64,000 bases of DNA from Blautia hominis (GCA_002270465.1 NQOF01000002.1:558001-622000), one strand, 5' to 3'; positions 53,364 to 62,178 are shown, numbered from the stretch's first letter. Numbers and translations: made by a program. The notes: a model not told the origin generated them from the sequence alone.

Positions 53364-56300
53364 ATGAAGAAAAATGCATTAGCAAAAGATTTTTTTATGG
53401 AGATAAAAAAGACCAGGAACCGGTTTCTGTCCATTATGCTCATCGCAGCACTGGGCGTTGCTTTTTTTGCCGGTGTGAGGGCAGCGGCTCCGGATATGAA
53501 TATGTCGGCGGACCTTCTGTATGACAAGAGTAATTTCATGGATATCCGCGTACTGGGTGATCTGGGGCTTACAGAGAAAGACATAGAGGCGATCCGGGAG
53601 ATAAAGGGCGTGGAGGATGTGCGGGGCGGCTACAGTGCCGACGTGCTCTGCAGTACAGAAGAAGCACAGCTAGTAGTCCGCATGATGTCAGCCTATGAGG
53701 ATATCAACAAGATAACAGTAAAGCAGGGCCGTATGCCTAAAAAACCAAACGAATGCCTTGCGGATGAACGGTTTTTAAGCCTTTCAGGCTACAAGGTTGG
53801 GGATACGATCACTGTAAGATCCGGTACGGATGACGATATCGGGGATACACTTGCGGTCACAGAGTATAAAATTGTGGGAAGCGGGACCACTGCCTATTAT
53901 CTCAGTCTGGACAGGGGAACCAGCAAGATAGGAAACGGGGAGCTGAGCAGCTTCCTGGTCATCCCTCCGGAAAGCTTTTCCCTGGAAGTATATACAGAGG
54001 CCGTGATACGTGTGGCAGGAGCCGGAGAACTCCTGTCAGGTTCTGAGAAGTACGAGGATACGGTAAAAGAAGTGGAAGACCGGCTGGAAGCCATTGCAGA
54101 CGGCCGCTGTGAGATCCGCTATGAGTCGGTCCGCCGGGAAGGACAGGAAAAACTGGATGATGCGTCTGCGGAGATAGAGGAGAACCGGCAGAAGCTTGCG
54201 GATGCAAAAAAAGAACTGGATGACGGAGAAAAAGAACTCACGGAAGCCGAACAAAAACTTGCGGATGCAAAGGAAGAATTAAAAACCGCCAGGGACAAAG
54301 TGACTGACGGGGAAGCCCAGCTTGCAGACGGCCAGGCACAGGTGGCGGACGGTGAGAGCCAGATCGCAGAGGGATGGAACTCCTATTATGAAAATGCGTC
54401 CACTCTGAAAGAAAAGACGCAGGAGCTGGAAGATGCCCGGGCGCAGACTGCGGACGGTGAGCAGCAGATCGCGGAGGGCTGGCAGGAGATTGCCGCACAA
54501 AAGGCAGCGCTTGCGGATGGACGAAGCCAGCTTGAGGAGGGGAAAGCCCAGATAGCCCAGGGCAAACAAAAGCTGAATGACGGGATCGCACAGACAAAAG
54601 ACGGTATTGCCCAGGTAGAGCAGAAAATCCAGGAGATAGAGGCAGGTCTGCCTGCTGTCCAAAACGGTATTGCAGAGGTTACGGATGGCATCAGCCAGGT
54701 GGAAGCAGCACTGTCGGATCTGCAGCAAAAACAGGCGGCTGTCCAGGATGGGATTATCAAGTTGGAAGAGCAGCTTGCCGGTTTGCCCCCTGAGGCGGAG
54801 GATATCCGGCAGCAGTTAGAAGCGCAGCTTGGCCAGGCGAGAGAGCAGGAGGCAGAACTTGCAGCAGGAATCACAGCCGCCGAGGAGAAGCATACGGGCC
54901 TTCAGTCAACGCTGCAGCAGCTTCAGGAACAGAAGGATCAGATGGATCAGGGCCTTCCGGTACTCAAAGAGCAGCAGAAGACCCTGCCGGCCACACTGAA
55001 GGACCTTCAAAAGCAGTTAGCCCAGGTGGAGGAGCAGGAAAAGACCTTGGCATCCAAGGAGGCAGAGCTTGGGGCGGGGGAGAGCCAGCTGGCCCAGGCG
55101 GAGGACCTCCTCAAGGAGAAGGAACAGGAGCTGGAAACCGGAAAGTCTCAGGTGGAGGAAGGTGCAGCCCAGCTCGCGGACGGTGAAGATCAGCTGGATG
55201 AGGCCAGGGCACTTCTGGAATCCAAAGAAACTGAGCTAGCAAGCGCCAAAAACCAGCTTATCCAGTCTAAGAAAGAACTGGATGACGGAAAAGCCCAGCT
55301 TACGGACGGAGAAAAAGAGATCGCGGACGGGGAGTCTGAGATTGAGGAGAACAGGCAGAAGCTTGCGGATGGGCGCAGAGAATACGAAGATAAAAAAGCG
55401 GATGCTGACGAGAAGATAGCGGATGCCCGGCAAAAAGTTGCGGATGGGCAGAAGGAACTGGACGAACTGGAAGTGCCGAAATGGCATGTCCTCAACCGTG
55501 ATTACATACAGACTTATGTGGAGTACGAGCAGGATGCTGACAGGATCAAGGCTATCGGGGATGTATTTCCGGCAATCTTCTTCCTGGTTGCAGCCCTCAT
55601 TTGCCTGACCACCATGACCCGTATGGTGGAGGAAGAGAGAACCCAGATCGGCACCCTGAAAGCGCTGGGATATAGTAAGTTATCCATAGCGGCAAAATAT
55701 TTGTGTTACGCCCTCCTGGCGTCTCTTATAGGCAGCCTTGTGGGGCTGGTGGCAGGGCAGAAGATACTGCCGCCTGTCATTATCAACGCTTATGGCATTC
55801 TTTATAATAACCTTCCTGAGGCAGTGGCACCTCTTCATGTGGGGTATTCCGTGTCATCCACGCTTCTGGCTATCGCATGCACTACAGCCGCAGCCGGGAT
55901 TGCCTGTTATAAAGAGCTTATGTCCACACCTGCAACACTGATGCGGCCTGCAGCTCCAAAGTCAGGAAAAAGAGTGCTGCTGGAACGGGTGGGGATCATC
56001 TGGAATCACTTAAGCTTTACCAATAAATCCACAGTCCGCAACCTGTTCCGTTATAAAAAGCGGTTTTTCATGACTGTGCTGGGCATCGGCGGATGCATGG
56101 GGCTTCTGCTGGTGGGATTCGGTGTCAAGGATTCTGTCCGTTCCATTGGCACGATCCAGTATAATGACCTGCTGTCCTATCATGCAGAGGTGGTTTTGGA
56201 GGATAAGGTGACGCAGGAGGAAAAGGACGAAGTGGTGAAAGCCATGGAGAAGGATAAGGACATCAAATCATTCATGGCAGTTTACAAGACATCCATGGAT

Positions 56301-57161
56301 ATTGAAAATGAGAAAGAGGATGTGACGAAAAGCGCCTATGTGATGGTGCCGGAAGACGCAAAAGAATTTAAAAAATATGCTGACCTGCGCAGCCGCACAA
56401 CAAAGGAACATTATGAGCTGTCAGACGACGGGATCATCATATCTGAAAAGCTTGCAAAGCTGCTGGATGTGAAGGAAGGCGATACAGTGGTCCTGAAAGA
56501 GGAAGAGACGGACCGTTTTGAAGTGAAGGTTTCCCACATTACAGAGAATTATTTCCTTCATTACATTTACATTTCACCAAAACTGTACAGTCAGGTGTTT
56601 GGTGAAACGCCGGAATTTGTGGATTATCTCACGATCAATAGCTCCACGGAAAGTTCTTTTGAAGATAGTATGCAGGAAAAATACATGGCATATGACCAGG
56701 TGTCCGAAGTGTTTTTTATCACCAAAACAGCGGACAGGATCGCCAATATGCTGAAAAGCCTTGATACGGTCATCTATGTACTGGTCATCGCTGCAGGCCT
56801 GCTGGCGTTTGTTGTATTATATAATCTGAATAACATTAATATCAGTGAGCGGATCCGGGAGCTGGCTACTTTAAAGGTCCTTGGGTTTTATGATATGGAG
56901 GTGTCCAGATATGTACTCAGAGAGAATGTCTGCCTGACGCTTATTGGGTGTTTTCTGGGAATTTTCTTTGGAAAGATCCTGCATAGGTTTGTGATCCTCA
57001 CAGCGGAAACGGATATTATGATGTTCGGCAGAGACATTGAGATCATCAGTTTTGTTTACAGTATCCTGATTACTTTATTCTTTTCGGCAGTGGTAAATTT
57101 CTTCATGCATTTCCGCCTAAAAAAGGTGGATATGGTGGAGTCCATGAAAAGTGTGGAGTAA
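53364..57161 (+). CDS. Giant FtsX-like ABC permease with extracytoplasmic coiled-coil domain
   Basis: A 1265-residue membrane protein with two FtsX/MacB-type permease halves: helix 1 (about 20-40), helices 2-4 (729-752, 778-800, 832-850), helix 5 (901-922) and helices 6-8 (1136-1157, 1189-1212, 1230-1250). Between helices 1 and 2 lies an alpha/beta part (45-240), then about 450 residues (250-700) of coiled coil made of heptads carrying Asp-Gly, such as QLADGEK. A second outside domain (about 925-1130) is ordinary. No ATPase gene is adjacent, so its motor must be elsewhere or absent. It may move lipids or act on the cell wall; the substrate cannot be inferred. Confidence 0.88.
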   Translation: MKKNALAKDFFMEIKKTRNRFLSIMLIAALGVAFFAGVRAAAPDMNMSADLLYDKSNFMDIRVLGDLGLTEKDIEAIREIKGVEDVRGGYSADVLCSTEEAQLVVRMMSAYEDINKITVKQGRMPKKPNECLADERFLSLSGYKVGDTITVRSGTDDDIGDTLAVTEYKIVGSGTTAYYLSLDRGTSKIGNGELSSFLVIPPESFSLEVYTEAVIRVAGAGELLSGSEKYEDTVKEVEDRLEAIADGRCEIRYESVRREGQEKLDDASAEIEENRQKLADAKKELDDGEKELTEAEQKLADAKEELKTARDKVTDGEAQLADGQAQVADGESQIAEGWNSYYENASTLKEKTQELEDARAQTADGEQQIAEGWQEIAAQKAALADGRSQLEEGKAQIAQGKQKLNDGIAQTKDGIAQVEQKIQEIEAGLPAVQNGIAEVTDGISQVEAALSDLQQKQAAVQDGIIKLEEQLAGLPPEAEDIRQQLEAQLGQAREQEAELAAGITAAEEKHTGLQSTLQQLQEQKDQMDQGLPVLKEQQKTLPATLKDLQKQLAQVEEQEKTLASKEAELGAGESQLAQAEDLLKEKEQELETGKSQVEEGAAQLADGEDQLDEARALLESKETELASAKNQLIQSKKELDDGKAQLTDGEKEIADGESEIEENRQKLADGRREYEDKKADADEKIADARQKVADGQKELDELEVPKWHVLNRDYIQTYVEYEQDADRIKAIGDVFPAIFFLVAALICLTTMTRMVEEERTQIGTLKALGYSKLSIAAKYLCYALLASLIGSLVGLVAGQKILPPVIINAYGILYNNLPEAVAPLHVGYSVSSTLLAIACTTAAAGIACYKELMSTPATLMRPAAPKSGKRVLLERVGIIWNHLSFTNKSTVRNLFRYKKRFFMTVLGIGGCMGLLLVGFGVKDSVRSIGTIQYNDLLSYHAEVVLEDKVTQEEKDEVVKAMEKDKDIKSFMAVYKTSMDIENEKEDVTKSAYVMVPEDAKEFKKYADLRSRTTKEHYELSDDGIIISEKLAKLLDVKEGDTVVLKEEETDRFEVKVSHITENYFLHYIYISPKLYSQVFGETPEFVDYLTINSSTESSFEDSMQEKYMAYDQVSEVFFITKTADRIANMLKSLDTVIYVLVIAAGLLAFVVLYNLNNINISERIRELATLKVLGFYDMEVSRYVLRENVCLTLIGCFLGIFFGKILHRFVILTAETDIMMFGRDIEIISFVYSILITLFFSAVVNFFMHFRLKKVDMVESMKSVE

Positions 57162-57167
57162 AAAACT

Positions 57168-57196
57168 TGAAATTTTTTTGAAAAAGGTATATGATT
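57168..57196 (+). promoter_or_regulatory. Promoter of the DUF6465 gene
   Basis: TTGAAA (57168-57173), 17 bp, TATGAT (57191-57196), about 50 nt before the start codon. Confidence 0.75.
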
Positions 57197-57245
57197 AACG
57201 GGAAAATCGAAATTTCAAAGGGTATGTAAAAGGAGGAGATTTATT

Positions 57246-57665
57246 ATGCCTATTAAGAAATCAACGACAAAAGCAGCTGCGACAGAGGCTGTGAAGACAA
57301 CGACCGAAGAGAAGAAGACAGAAGCAGTTACCGCTGCAGAACCGGTGAAAACTGCCAAAACCACAGAGAAAAAACAGCCTGTAAAACGTGCCGCTGCAAA
57401 GAAAGCCGTAGCTGAGAAAAAAGCTGCTGCAAAACCTGCTGCAAAGGCTGCAGAAGCAAAGAAATGTGTTTATGTTCAGTGCATGGGCAGCGAATACAAG
57501 GTTGAAGATATTGAGAACAGTGTAAAAAAAGCATGGATGGACGAGACCGGAAAAAAAGAGAGCGACATCAAAGAAATGCAGATTTACATCAAACCGGAAG
57601 AGAACGCCGCTTACTATGTGATCAACAAGGAATACAAAGAAGGCGGAAATAAAGTGGATTTATAA
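57246..57665 (+). CDS. DUF6465-family protein with Ala/Lys-rich tail
   Basis: A 139-residue protein. Residues 1-75 are a disordered, histone-like Ala/Lys/Thr-rich arm; residues 76-139 form a small alpha/beta domain (CVYVQCMGSEYKVEDI to YVINKEYKEGG), matching DUF6465 of Lachnospiraceae. Highly basic, so nucleic acid binding is possible but unproven. AGGAGG precedes ATG 57246. It has its own promoter and terminator. Confidence 0.85.
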   Translation: MPIKKSTTKAAATEAVKTTTEEKKTEAVTAAEPVKTAKTTEKKQPVKRAAAKKAVAEKKAAAKPAAKAAEAKKCVYVQCMGSEYKVEDIENSVKKAWMDETGKKESDIKEMQIYIKPEENAAYYVINKEYKEGGNKVDL

Positions 57666-57697
57666 GAACGTGCTTTCATAAGGTTTTATGTAAAAGG

Positions 57698-57740
57698 AAA
57701 AGAGGGAGCTCCTTCATTGGGAAGAAGCGCCCTCTTTTTT
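57698..57740 (+). terminator. Terminator of the DUF6465 gene
   Basis: AAAAGAGGG (57698-57706) pairs with CCCTCTTTT (57730-57738), with an inner CTTC/GAAG pair and a T run to 57740. On the - strand it may also serve the SASP gene. Confidence 0.85.
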
Positions 57741-57806
57741 GAATGAAGGCTCATTCAGTTTTTGTTGAACAGATCACTGTTCAGAGCTTACTTATCAAGC
57801 TACTGA

Positions 57807-58052
57807 TTAAAGCTGAGTAGAACCGTTAGACATCGGAGTAGATCCTCCGCTTGACATCTGTCTTTCCTGTGCTTCGATCATTTTCTTAACCATATAACCA
57901 CCAACGGAACCGTTCTGTTTGGAAGTCAGGTTTCCGTTGTAACCGTCTGTAAGCGGTACACCTAACTCATTGGCTACCTCATATTTAAAACGGTTTAATG
58001 CACTCTTTGCTTCGGGTACTGCTGCGCTGTTAGAAGAATTTGTGTTAGACAT
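57807..58052 (-). CDS. Alpha/beta-type small acid-soluble spore protein
   Basis: An 81-residue DNA-binding protein that coats and protects spore DNA. KYEVANELGVPL carries the germination-protease recognition region, and GYNGNLTSKQNGSVGGYMVKK is the second conserved block. AAGGAGGA precedes the start on the - strand. A sigma-G-like promoter is present. The C-terminal Ser/Gly-rich tail is longer than usual. Confidence 0.95.
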   Translation of the reverse strand: MSNTNSSNSAAVPEAKSALNRFKYEVANELGVPLTDGYNGNLTSKQNGSVGGYMVKKMIEAQERQMSSGGSTPMSNGSTQL

Positions 58053-58095
58053 TTTTTTCTTCCTCCTTAAATGTTTTGTTTTTTTGTTACAATGG

Positions 58096-58125
58096 TAGTA
58101 TGTGATTTATTTATATTTTTACACA
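58096..58125 (-). promoter_or_regulatory. Forespore (sigma-F/G-type) promoter of the SASP gene
   Basis: On the - strand, CATACTA (58102-58096) matches the sigma-G -10 consensus, and TGTGTA (58125-58120) matches four of six bases of the -35, with a 17-bp spacer. It lies about 45 nt from the start codon. Confidence 0.7.
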
Positions 58126-58255
58126 TAGAAGTTCTTTCAAGTTTTGACAAATTTTGTGAATTGTATTACAATAAGGTTTCAGTGAATAAAACATTTAATT
58201 TGCGCAGGGCGATTTGTATAAATCTGTAAAATATGTATAAAATTTAAAATAATAA

Positions 58256-58284
58256 TTGCAGTTAGTTGTTATATTTGCTATAAT
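58256..58284 (+). promoter_or_regulatory. Promoter of mgsA-rsmD-coaD
   Basis: TTGCAG (58256-58261), 17 bp, TATAAT (58279-58284) with an extended TGC before it. Confidence 0.85.
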
Positions 58285-58317
58285 TGTTCTGATAAAAGAA
58301 AATGAGGATGATAGAAT

Positions 58318-58710
58318 ATGAATGTTGGTATTATAGCGCACAACAGTAAAAAACCTCTGATTGAAGATTTTTGTATTGCTTATAAGAATATTCTGGCAAA
58401 ACACCAGGTCTATGCCACCGGGACAACGGGCAGAAGGATTGAGGAAGTGACCAATCTGCATGTCCACAAGTTCCTTCCGGGAAGCATGGGCGGAGATAAG
58501 CAGTTTACGGAAATGATAGAGCGGGGAGATATAGATATGGTGATTTTTTTCTATAACCCGGCTATGATCGATCAGAAAGAACCGGATGTCTACCAGATTT
58601 CCCGGTGCTGTGACCAGTACAATATCCCTATCGCTACGAATATCGCTACAGCAGAATCCCTGATTTTGGGACTTGACCATGGTGATCTGGATTGGCGGCT
58701 GAGTAAGTAG
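58318..58710 (+). CDS. mgsA: Methylglyoxal synthase family protein with altered active-site residues
   Basis: A 130-residue protein of the methylglyoxal synthase family, which converts dihydroxyacetone phosphate to methylglyoxal. ATGTTG, the catalytic Asp in GSMGGDKQ and the Asp of EPDV are kept. By remembered alignment to the E. coli enzyme, AHD is AHN, WDP is YNP and the catalytic His98 is Lys, so activity may differ. Single-domain, cytoplasmic. First gene of an operon with rsmD and coaD. Confidence 0.88.
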   Translation: MNVGIIAHNSKKPLIEDFCIAYKNILAKHQVYATGTTGRRIEEVTNLHVHKFLPGSMGGDKQFTEMIERGDIDMVIFFYNPAMIDQKEPDVYQISRCCDQYNIPIATNIATAESLILGLDHGDLDWRLSK

Positions 58711-58730
58711 AGAAAAGGAATTACAACAAG

Positions 58731-59282
58731 ATGAGAGTGATTGCAGGAAGTGCAAAGAGTATGCCCCTCAAGACAATCCCCGGTACGGACATCCGGCCGA
58801 CCACTGACAGGATCAAGGAGACGCTGTTTAATATGCTGCAGCCTTACCTATGTGAATGCCGGTTCCTGGATACTTTTTCAGGCAGTGGTGCTATCGGAAT
58901 TGAAGCATTGAGCAGAGGGGCATATTCGTGTGTCTTTATAGAAAAAAATAAAAAAGCGGCAGAGTGCATTCGGGAAAATCTGAAGTTTACCCGGCTTGCT
59001 GACAAAGCAGAACTTTACTGCCAGGACGTTTTTTCTGCCCTGGGCGTTCTGGAGGGCAGTGAGCCCTTCGGCTGTATTTTCATGGATCCTCCCTATAACA
59101 GGGAACTGGAAAAACAGGTGCTTTCGGTGCTTTCCAAAGCATCCTATGTGGATGAGGATACCCTGATCGTGGTGGAGGCCTCCTTAGAGACACCCTTTGA
59201 TTATCTGGAAGAGTACGGCTTCACTATGGTAAAAGACAAGAGATACAAAACGAACCGGCACATTTTCCTGAGAAAGGCATGA
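58731..59282 (+). CDS. rsmD: 16S rRNA (guanine(966)-N2)-methyltransferase
   Basis: A 183-residue SAM-dependent methyltransferase modifying G966 of 16S rRNA. The SAM motif is [19 protein letters not shown] and the catalytic motif DPPY is at 119-122. It lies 20 nt after mgsA and 10 nt before coaD, its usual partner. Confidence 0.96.
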   Translation: MRVIAGSAKSMPLKTIPGTDIRPTTDRIKETLFNMLQPYLCECRFLDTFSGSGAIGIEALSRGAYSCVFIEKNKKAAECIRENLKFTRLADKAELYCQDVFSALGVLEGSEPFGCIFMDPPYNRELEKQVLSVLSKASYVDEDTLIVVEASLETPFDYLEEYGFTMVKDKRYKTNRHIFLRKA

Positions 59283-59292
59283 GATACGAGCG

Positions 59293-59784
59293 ATGGTGAG
59301 AGCAATTTATCCGGGCAGCTTTGACCCGGCAACTTTTGGACATCTGGACGTGATAAAGAGGGCGGCGGAGCTTTTTGATGAGGTAATTGTTGGAGTTTTG
59401 ATGAATTCTGAAAAAAGTCCGTTGTTTTCTGTCGAAGAACGTGTTAATATATTAAAGAAAGTGACGGCGGATATCCCGAACCTGAAAGTGACATCATTTT
59501 CAGGGCTGTCGGTGAATTTCGCAAGAAGCTGTGATGCCAAGGTGATTATCCGCGGTCTGCGGGCAATTACTGATTTTGAATATGAACTGCAGATGGCACA
59601 GACCAACCGGGTGCTTGCCAGGGATGTGGATACCATGTTTCTGACTACCAGCCTGGAATATGCCTACTTAAGTTCCACCACTGTAAAAGAAGCCGCCTAT
59701 TTCGGCGCGGATATATCAAAGTTCGTTCCGGAGTACGTCGTTGAAAAAGTGAGAGAAAAATTCGCACAGAAGGAAAAAAAGTAA
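59293..59784 (+). CDS. coaD: Phosphopantetheine adenylyltransferase
   Basis: A 163-residue nucleotidyltransferase of coenzyme A synthesis. The nucleotide-binding TFGH is at 14-17 within [24 protein letters not shown] and SSTTVKE are further family motifs. Cotranscribed with rsmD. Confidence 0.97.
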   Translation: MVRAIYPGSFDPATFGHLDVIKRAAELFDEVIVGVLMNSEKSPLFSVEERVNILKKVTADIPNLKVTSFSGLSVNFARSCDAKVIIRGLRAITDFEYELQMAQTNRVLARDVDTMFLTTSLEYAYLSSTTVKEAAYFGADISKFVPEYVVEKVREKFAQKEKK

Positions 59785-59806
59785 GAATACAATAAGGAGA
59801 ATGATT

Positions 59807-60430
59807 ATGAGTAGCAGAATTGAACAGATTATCGAAGAAATTGAAGAATATGTAGAGAGCTGCAAATATCAGCCATTGTCCACCACCAAAATCGTAGTGA
59901 ACAAGGAAGAATTAGAAGAACTTCTTCGTGAGCTGCGTATGAAAACTCCGGATGAGATCAAGAGATACCAGAAGATCATCAGTAACAAGGATGCTATCCT
60001 GGCAGATGCCCAGGCTAAGGCAGACACCATTATTGCTGAGACAAAAGTTCAGGTACAGGAGATGGTAAAGGAGTCTGAGGTGATGCAGCAGGCATACGCA
60101 CAGGCCAATGAGACAGTGAATACCGCTAACCGTCAGGCTCAGGAGATCATTGACGCAGCAACCAATGATGCCAATAACCTGCGTCTCAGTGCAATTTCCT
60201 ATACAGATGAAATGATGGCTAATATGGGCCAGATCATGGCTAACACTCTTGAGGATGCAGGTGCAAAATACAACGAGTTTGTTCGTTCCCTGCAGGCTTC
60301 TCTGGATGTGATCAACAGAAACAGAAGCGAACTGCAGCCCCAGCTTGGAGGAGCAGCGCCGGTACAGGAAACTGCACCGACAGAGAGCGTATCTTTGGAC
60401 GATGATGATCTAGACGATTTCGATGAATAA
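59807..60430 (+). CDS. DivIVA-like coiled-coil protein
   Basis: A 207-residue protein. Residues 1-50 are charged; about 50-160 form a long Gln/Ala/Glu coiled coil (ADAQAKADTIIAETKVQ) like those of DivIVA or V-type ATPase subunit H families; the tail is acidic (DDDDLDDFDE). Often annotated only as ATPase without ATP motifs, and none are visible. AAGGAG sets ATG 59807, not 59801. A cell-division or polar scaffold role is possible. Its end overlaps convergent ylbJ by 21 bp. Confidence 0.8.
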   Translation: MSSRIEQIIEEIEEYVESCKYQPLSTTKIVVNKEELEELLRELRMKTPDEIKRYQKIISNKDAILADAQAKADTIIAETKVQVQEMVKESEVMQQAYAQANETVNTANRQAQEIIDAATNDANNLRLSAISYTDEMMANMGQIMANTLEDAGAKYNEFVRSLQASLDVINRNRSELQPQLGGAAPVQETAPTESVSLDDDDLDDFDE

Positions 60431-61363
60431 AAATGCCAGAAGGCCTGTGAGCAGAAAGTTAACGAGTTTTGCCCATATGTAAGGTCCGAAGGAGAGGTCT
60501 GTTCCCGCAAGCATGGATTTTGTCTGAGCTGCAACACAGATGCCGCCGAAGGCAGTGATACCCAGCAGCATGGGGTACAGGAGTGTAAGATTCCAGCCGG
60601 TACCTGCCAGGGCAGTGATGCCGGTGGTCATTTCCGTGATGCCGCACATGAGATACATAACGGGCCCTAAAGGTGCAAATACCTTTTTAATGACACCCTG
60701 GAAGACAGAAAAGAGGATGATATATCCTCCCAGTTTTGTGATGGACTCAAATCCGTTCATAATAGAGGTATCCAGAATTTCTCCCACAGGGGATTGGATG
60801 GATATCTCTTTTTCGTTTCTTTTGTTTTCTGCATGATCGTCAGAATCAGCGGCAATGGCCTGGCGGTCGGCTCTCCTTCGGAAAAGGAGGCAGCACAGAT
60901 AGTTGGCAAGATAGATGATGCCGTAGGTGGGCAGGATCAGTGCCTTCTGGCCGAGGGCCTGCAGACAGACATAGGAAGATAGGAACGAAGGACCGGGGTG
61001 GTTGGCAAAGGTGAGCAGGTATTCTGCCTCTTTTTTGGAAATACGTTTTTCCAGGTAGAGGTCAGCAGTCACTTTGGCGCCCATGGGATAGCCGCAGACG
61101 AGCCCAAGGATTAGAGCGTAGGCACCGTCACAGGAGAGGGCGAAAAAGCGGTGCCACAGTCCGGTGGGGATACGGATCCAGTTTTTCAGCAGGTCAGTCT
61201 TGATCAGCAGGTTTGAGATGATCATAAAGGGCAGCAGGGAAGGCAGCAGGGTTTCAAACCAAAGCATCAGACCGGAGGCTGCGCAGGTGAATGAGGTGTC
61301 CGGGAAGAGGAGGAGGAATGCAAGCATAATAAGGAAGGGGAGCAGGGAGAGGGAGCGTTTCAT
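60410..61363 (-). CDS. ylbJ: Sporulation integral membrane protein YlbJ
   Basis: A 317-residue polytopic protein of the SpoVV/YlbJ nucleoside-recognition (Gate) family, needed in Bacillus for dipicolinic acid uptake into the forespore. CGYPMGAKVTADLY and FANHPGPSFLSSYV are characteristic. I start at 61363, with AAGAGG 6 nt upstream; the longer frame runs into repeat DNA. In Bacillus YlbJ also lies close to coaD (ylbI), which supports the call. Confidence 0.9.
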   Translation of the reverse strand: MKRSLSLLPFLIMLAFLLLFPDTSFTCAASGLMLWFETLLPSLLPFMIISNLLIKTDLLKNWIRIPTGLWHRFFALSCDGAYALILGLVCGYPMGAKVTADLYLEKRISKKEAEYLLTFANHPGPSFLSSYVCLQALGQKALILPTYGIIYLANYLCCLLFRRRADRQAIAADSDDHAENKRNEKEISIQSPVGEILDTSIMNGFESITKLGGYIILFSVFQGVIKKVFAPLGPVMYLMCGITEMTTGITALAGTGWNLTLLYPMLLGITAFGGICVAAQTKSMLAGTDLSFGPYIWAKLVNFLLTGLLAFLFIEIV

Positions 61364-61400
61364 GAGGGGCCTCTTTTGGGTTTTTTTAAGTATATGCGAG

Positions 61401-61450
61401 GGAATGCGGATGAATGCGGGTGGATGCGGGTGAATGCGGGTGAATGCGGA
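61401..61450. repeat. 10-bp tandem repeat, five units
   Basis: Five decamers near TGAATGCGGG run from 61401 and the last abuts the terminus of the element beginning at 61452. Confidence 0.9.
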
Positions 61451-61451
61451 C

Positions 61452-61659
61452 GGAAGCGTATGGGAGAAGGCCGGGGGAGAGGCGGTATGCGTGTGAGTGA
61501 AGCGTTCCGCTGCCACGGAGCTAACCTGCTCCCATTTCCTAAATTCATCGGCAATGGCCTCTTCATTAAGGAACTGGGGCAGGTGGATCTCCGCGGCGCT
61601 CCACTAAACATCACTCACACGCATACCGCCTCTCCCCCGGCCTTCTCCCATACGCTTCC
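61452..61659 (+). repeat. Hypervariable-arm hairpin element, subfamily 1, copy 3
   Basis: A 208-bp element with perfect 49-bp arms (61452-61500, 61611-61659) and a 110-bp core (61501-61610). GGAC ends just inside the left terminus and TGGTTTTC follows the right. The inner stem is TTCCT/AGGAA where copies 1 and 2 have CACT/AGTG. Confidence 0.92.
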
Positions 61660-61682
61660 TGGTTTTCACTGGCTCAGGGGTG

Positions 61683-61777
61683 TGTATTGAAAGGTGGACT
61701 GCGTTTGAGGAAGTGAATTGGAAGGTGGACTGCGTTTAAAGAAGTGAATTGAAAGATTAACTACGTTTAAGTAGAAG
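61683..61777. repeat. 31-bp tandem repeat, three units
   Basis: Units start at 61683, 61714 and 61745; the first two differ at few positions and the third is degenerate and longer. Consensus begins TGAATTGAAAGGTGGACTGC. Confidence 0.85.
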
Positions 61778-61918
61778 TTTATATTACTGTCAGGGATGTG
61801 CCCAGGTAATTGCCGGTAATAAATAGGTACTTAGGGTTTTTGTTTTTATAAAAACGTAGATTGTTTTTTACTACTAATAAAAATTTTTACATGTTTTCTA
61901 GTTCCGGAGAGAAGAGCA

Positions 61919-62093
61919 GGAGAGGTGGGGGGAAGGGGGCTGTGTCAGCGAGGTTAAGTGGAGGAGCCTGTGAGATCCACCGATTACGGAGACTTGGCGC
62001 GAACCCGCTGGTGAGCGTCTTAGTCGCAGTTATCGGTTAGCTCACTGGTTCCGGAACGTCGAGCGGACACAGCCCCCTTCCCCCCACCTCTCC
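61919..62093 (-). repeat. Hypervariable-arm hairpin element, subfamily 2, copy 3
   Basis: A 175-bp element, inverted, with perfect 28-bp arms (61919-61946, 62066-62093) and a 119-bp core (61947-62065). AGCA precedes and GTCC follows. The arms are the shortest of the six. Confidence 0.92.
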
Positions 62094-62149
62094 GTCCGTG
62101 AGCCACACCCCCAAAAAAAACAAGTAAAAAAAAACCACCATCCTATCCC

Positions 62150-62178
62150 TTGCCAATCAGGGGAGAATGTGACAAAAT
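62150..62178 (+). promoter_or_regulatory. Possible promoter of pepD
   Basis: TTGCCA (62150-62155), 17 bp, CAAAAT (62173-62178); the -10 is poor. Confidence 0.4.

Noticed and set aside
60410-61516. Longer YlbJ start inside the element at 61452
   Set aside because: The extra 51 residues are low-complexity sequence from repeat DNA; ATG at 61363 has a ribosome site and a normal membrane-protein start.
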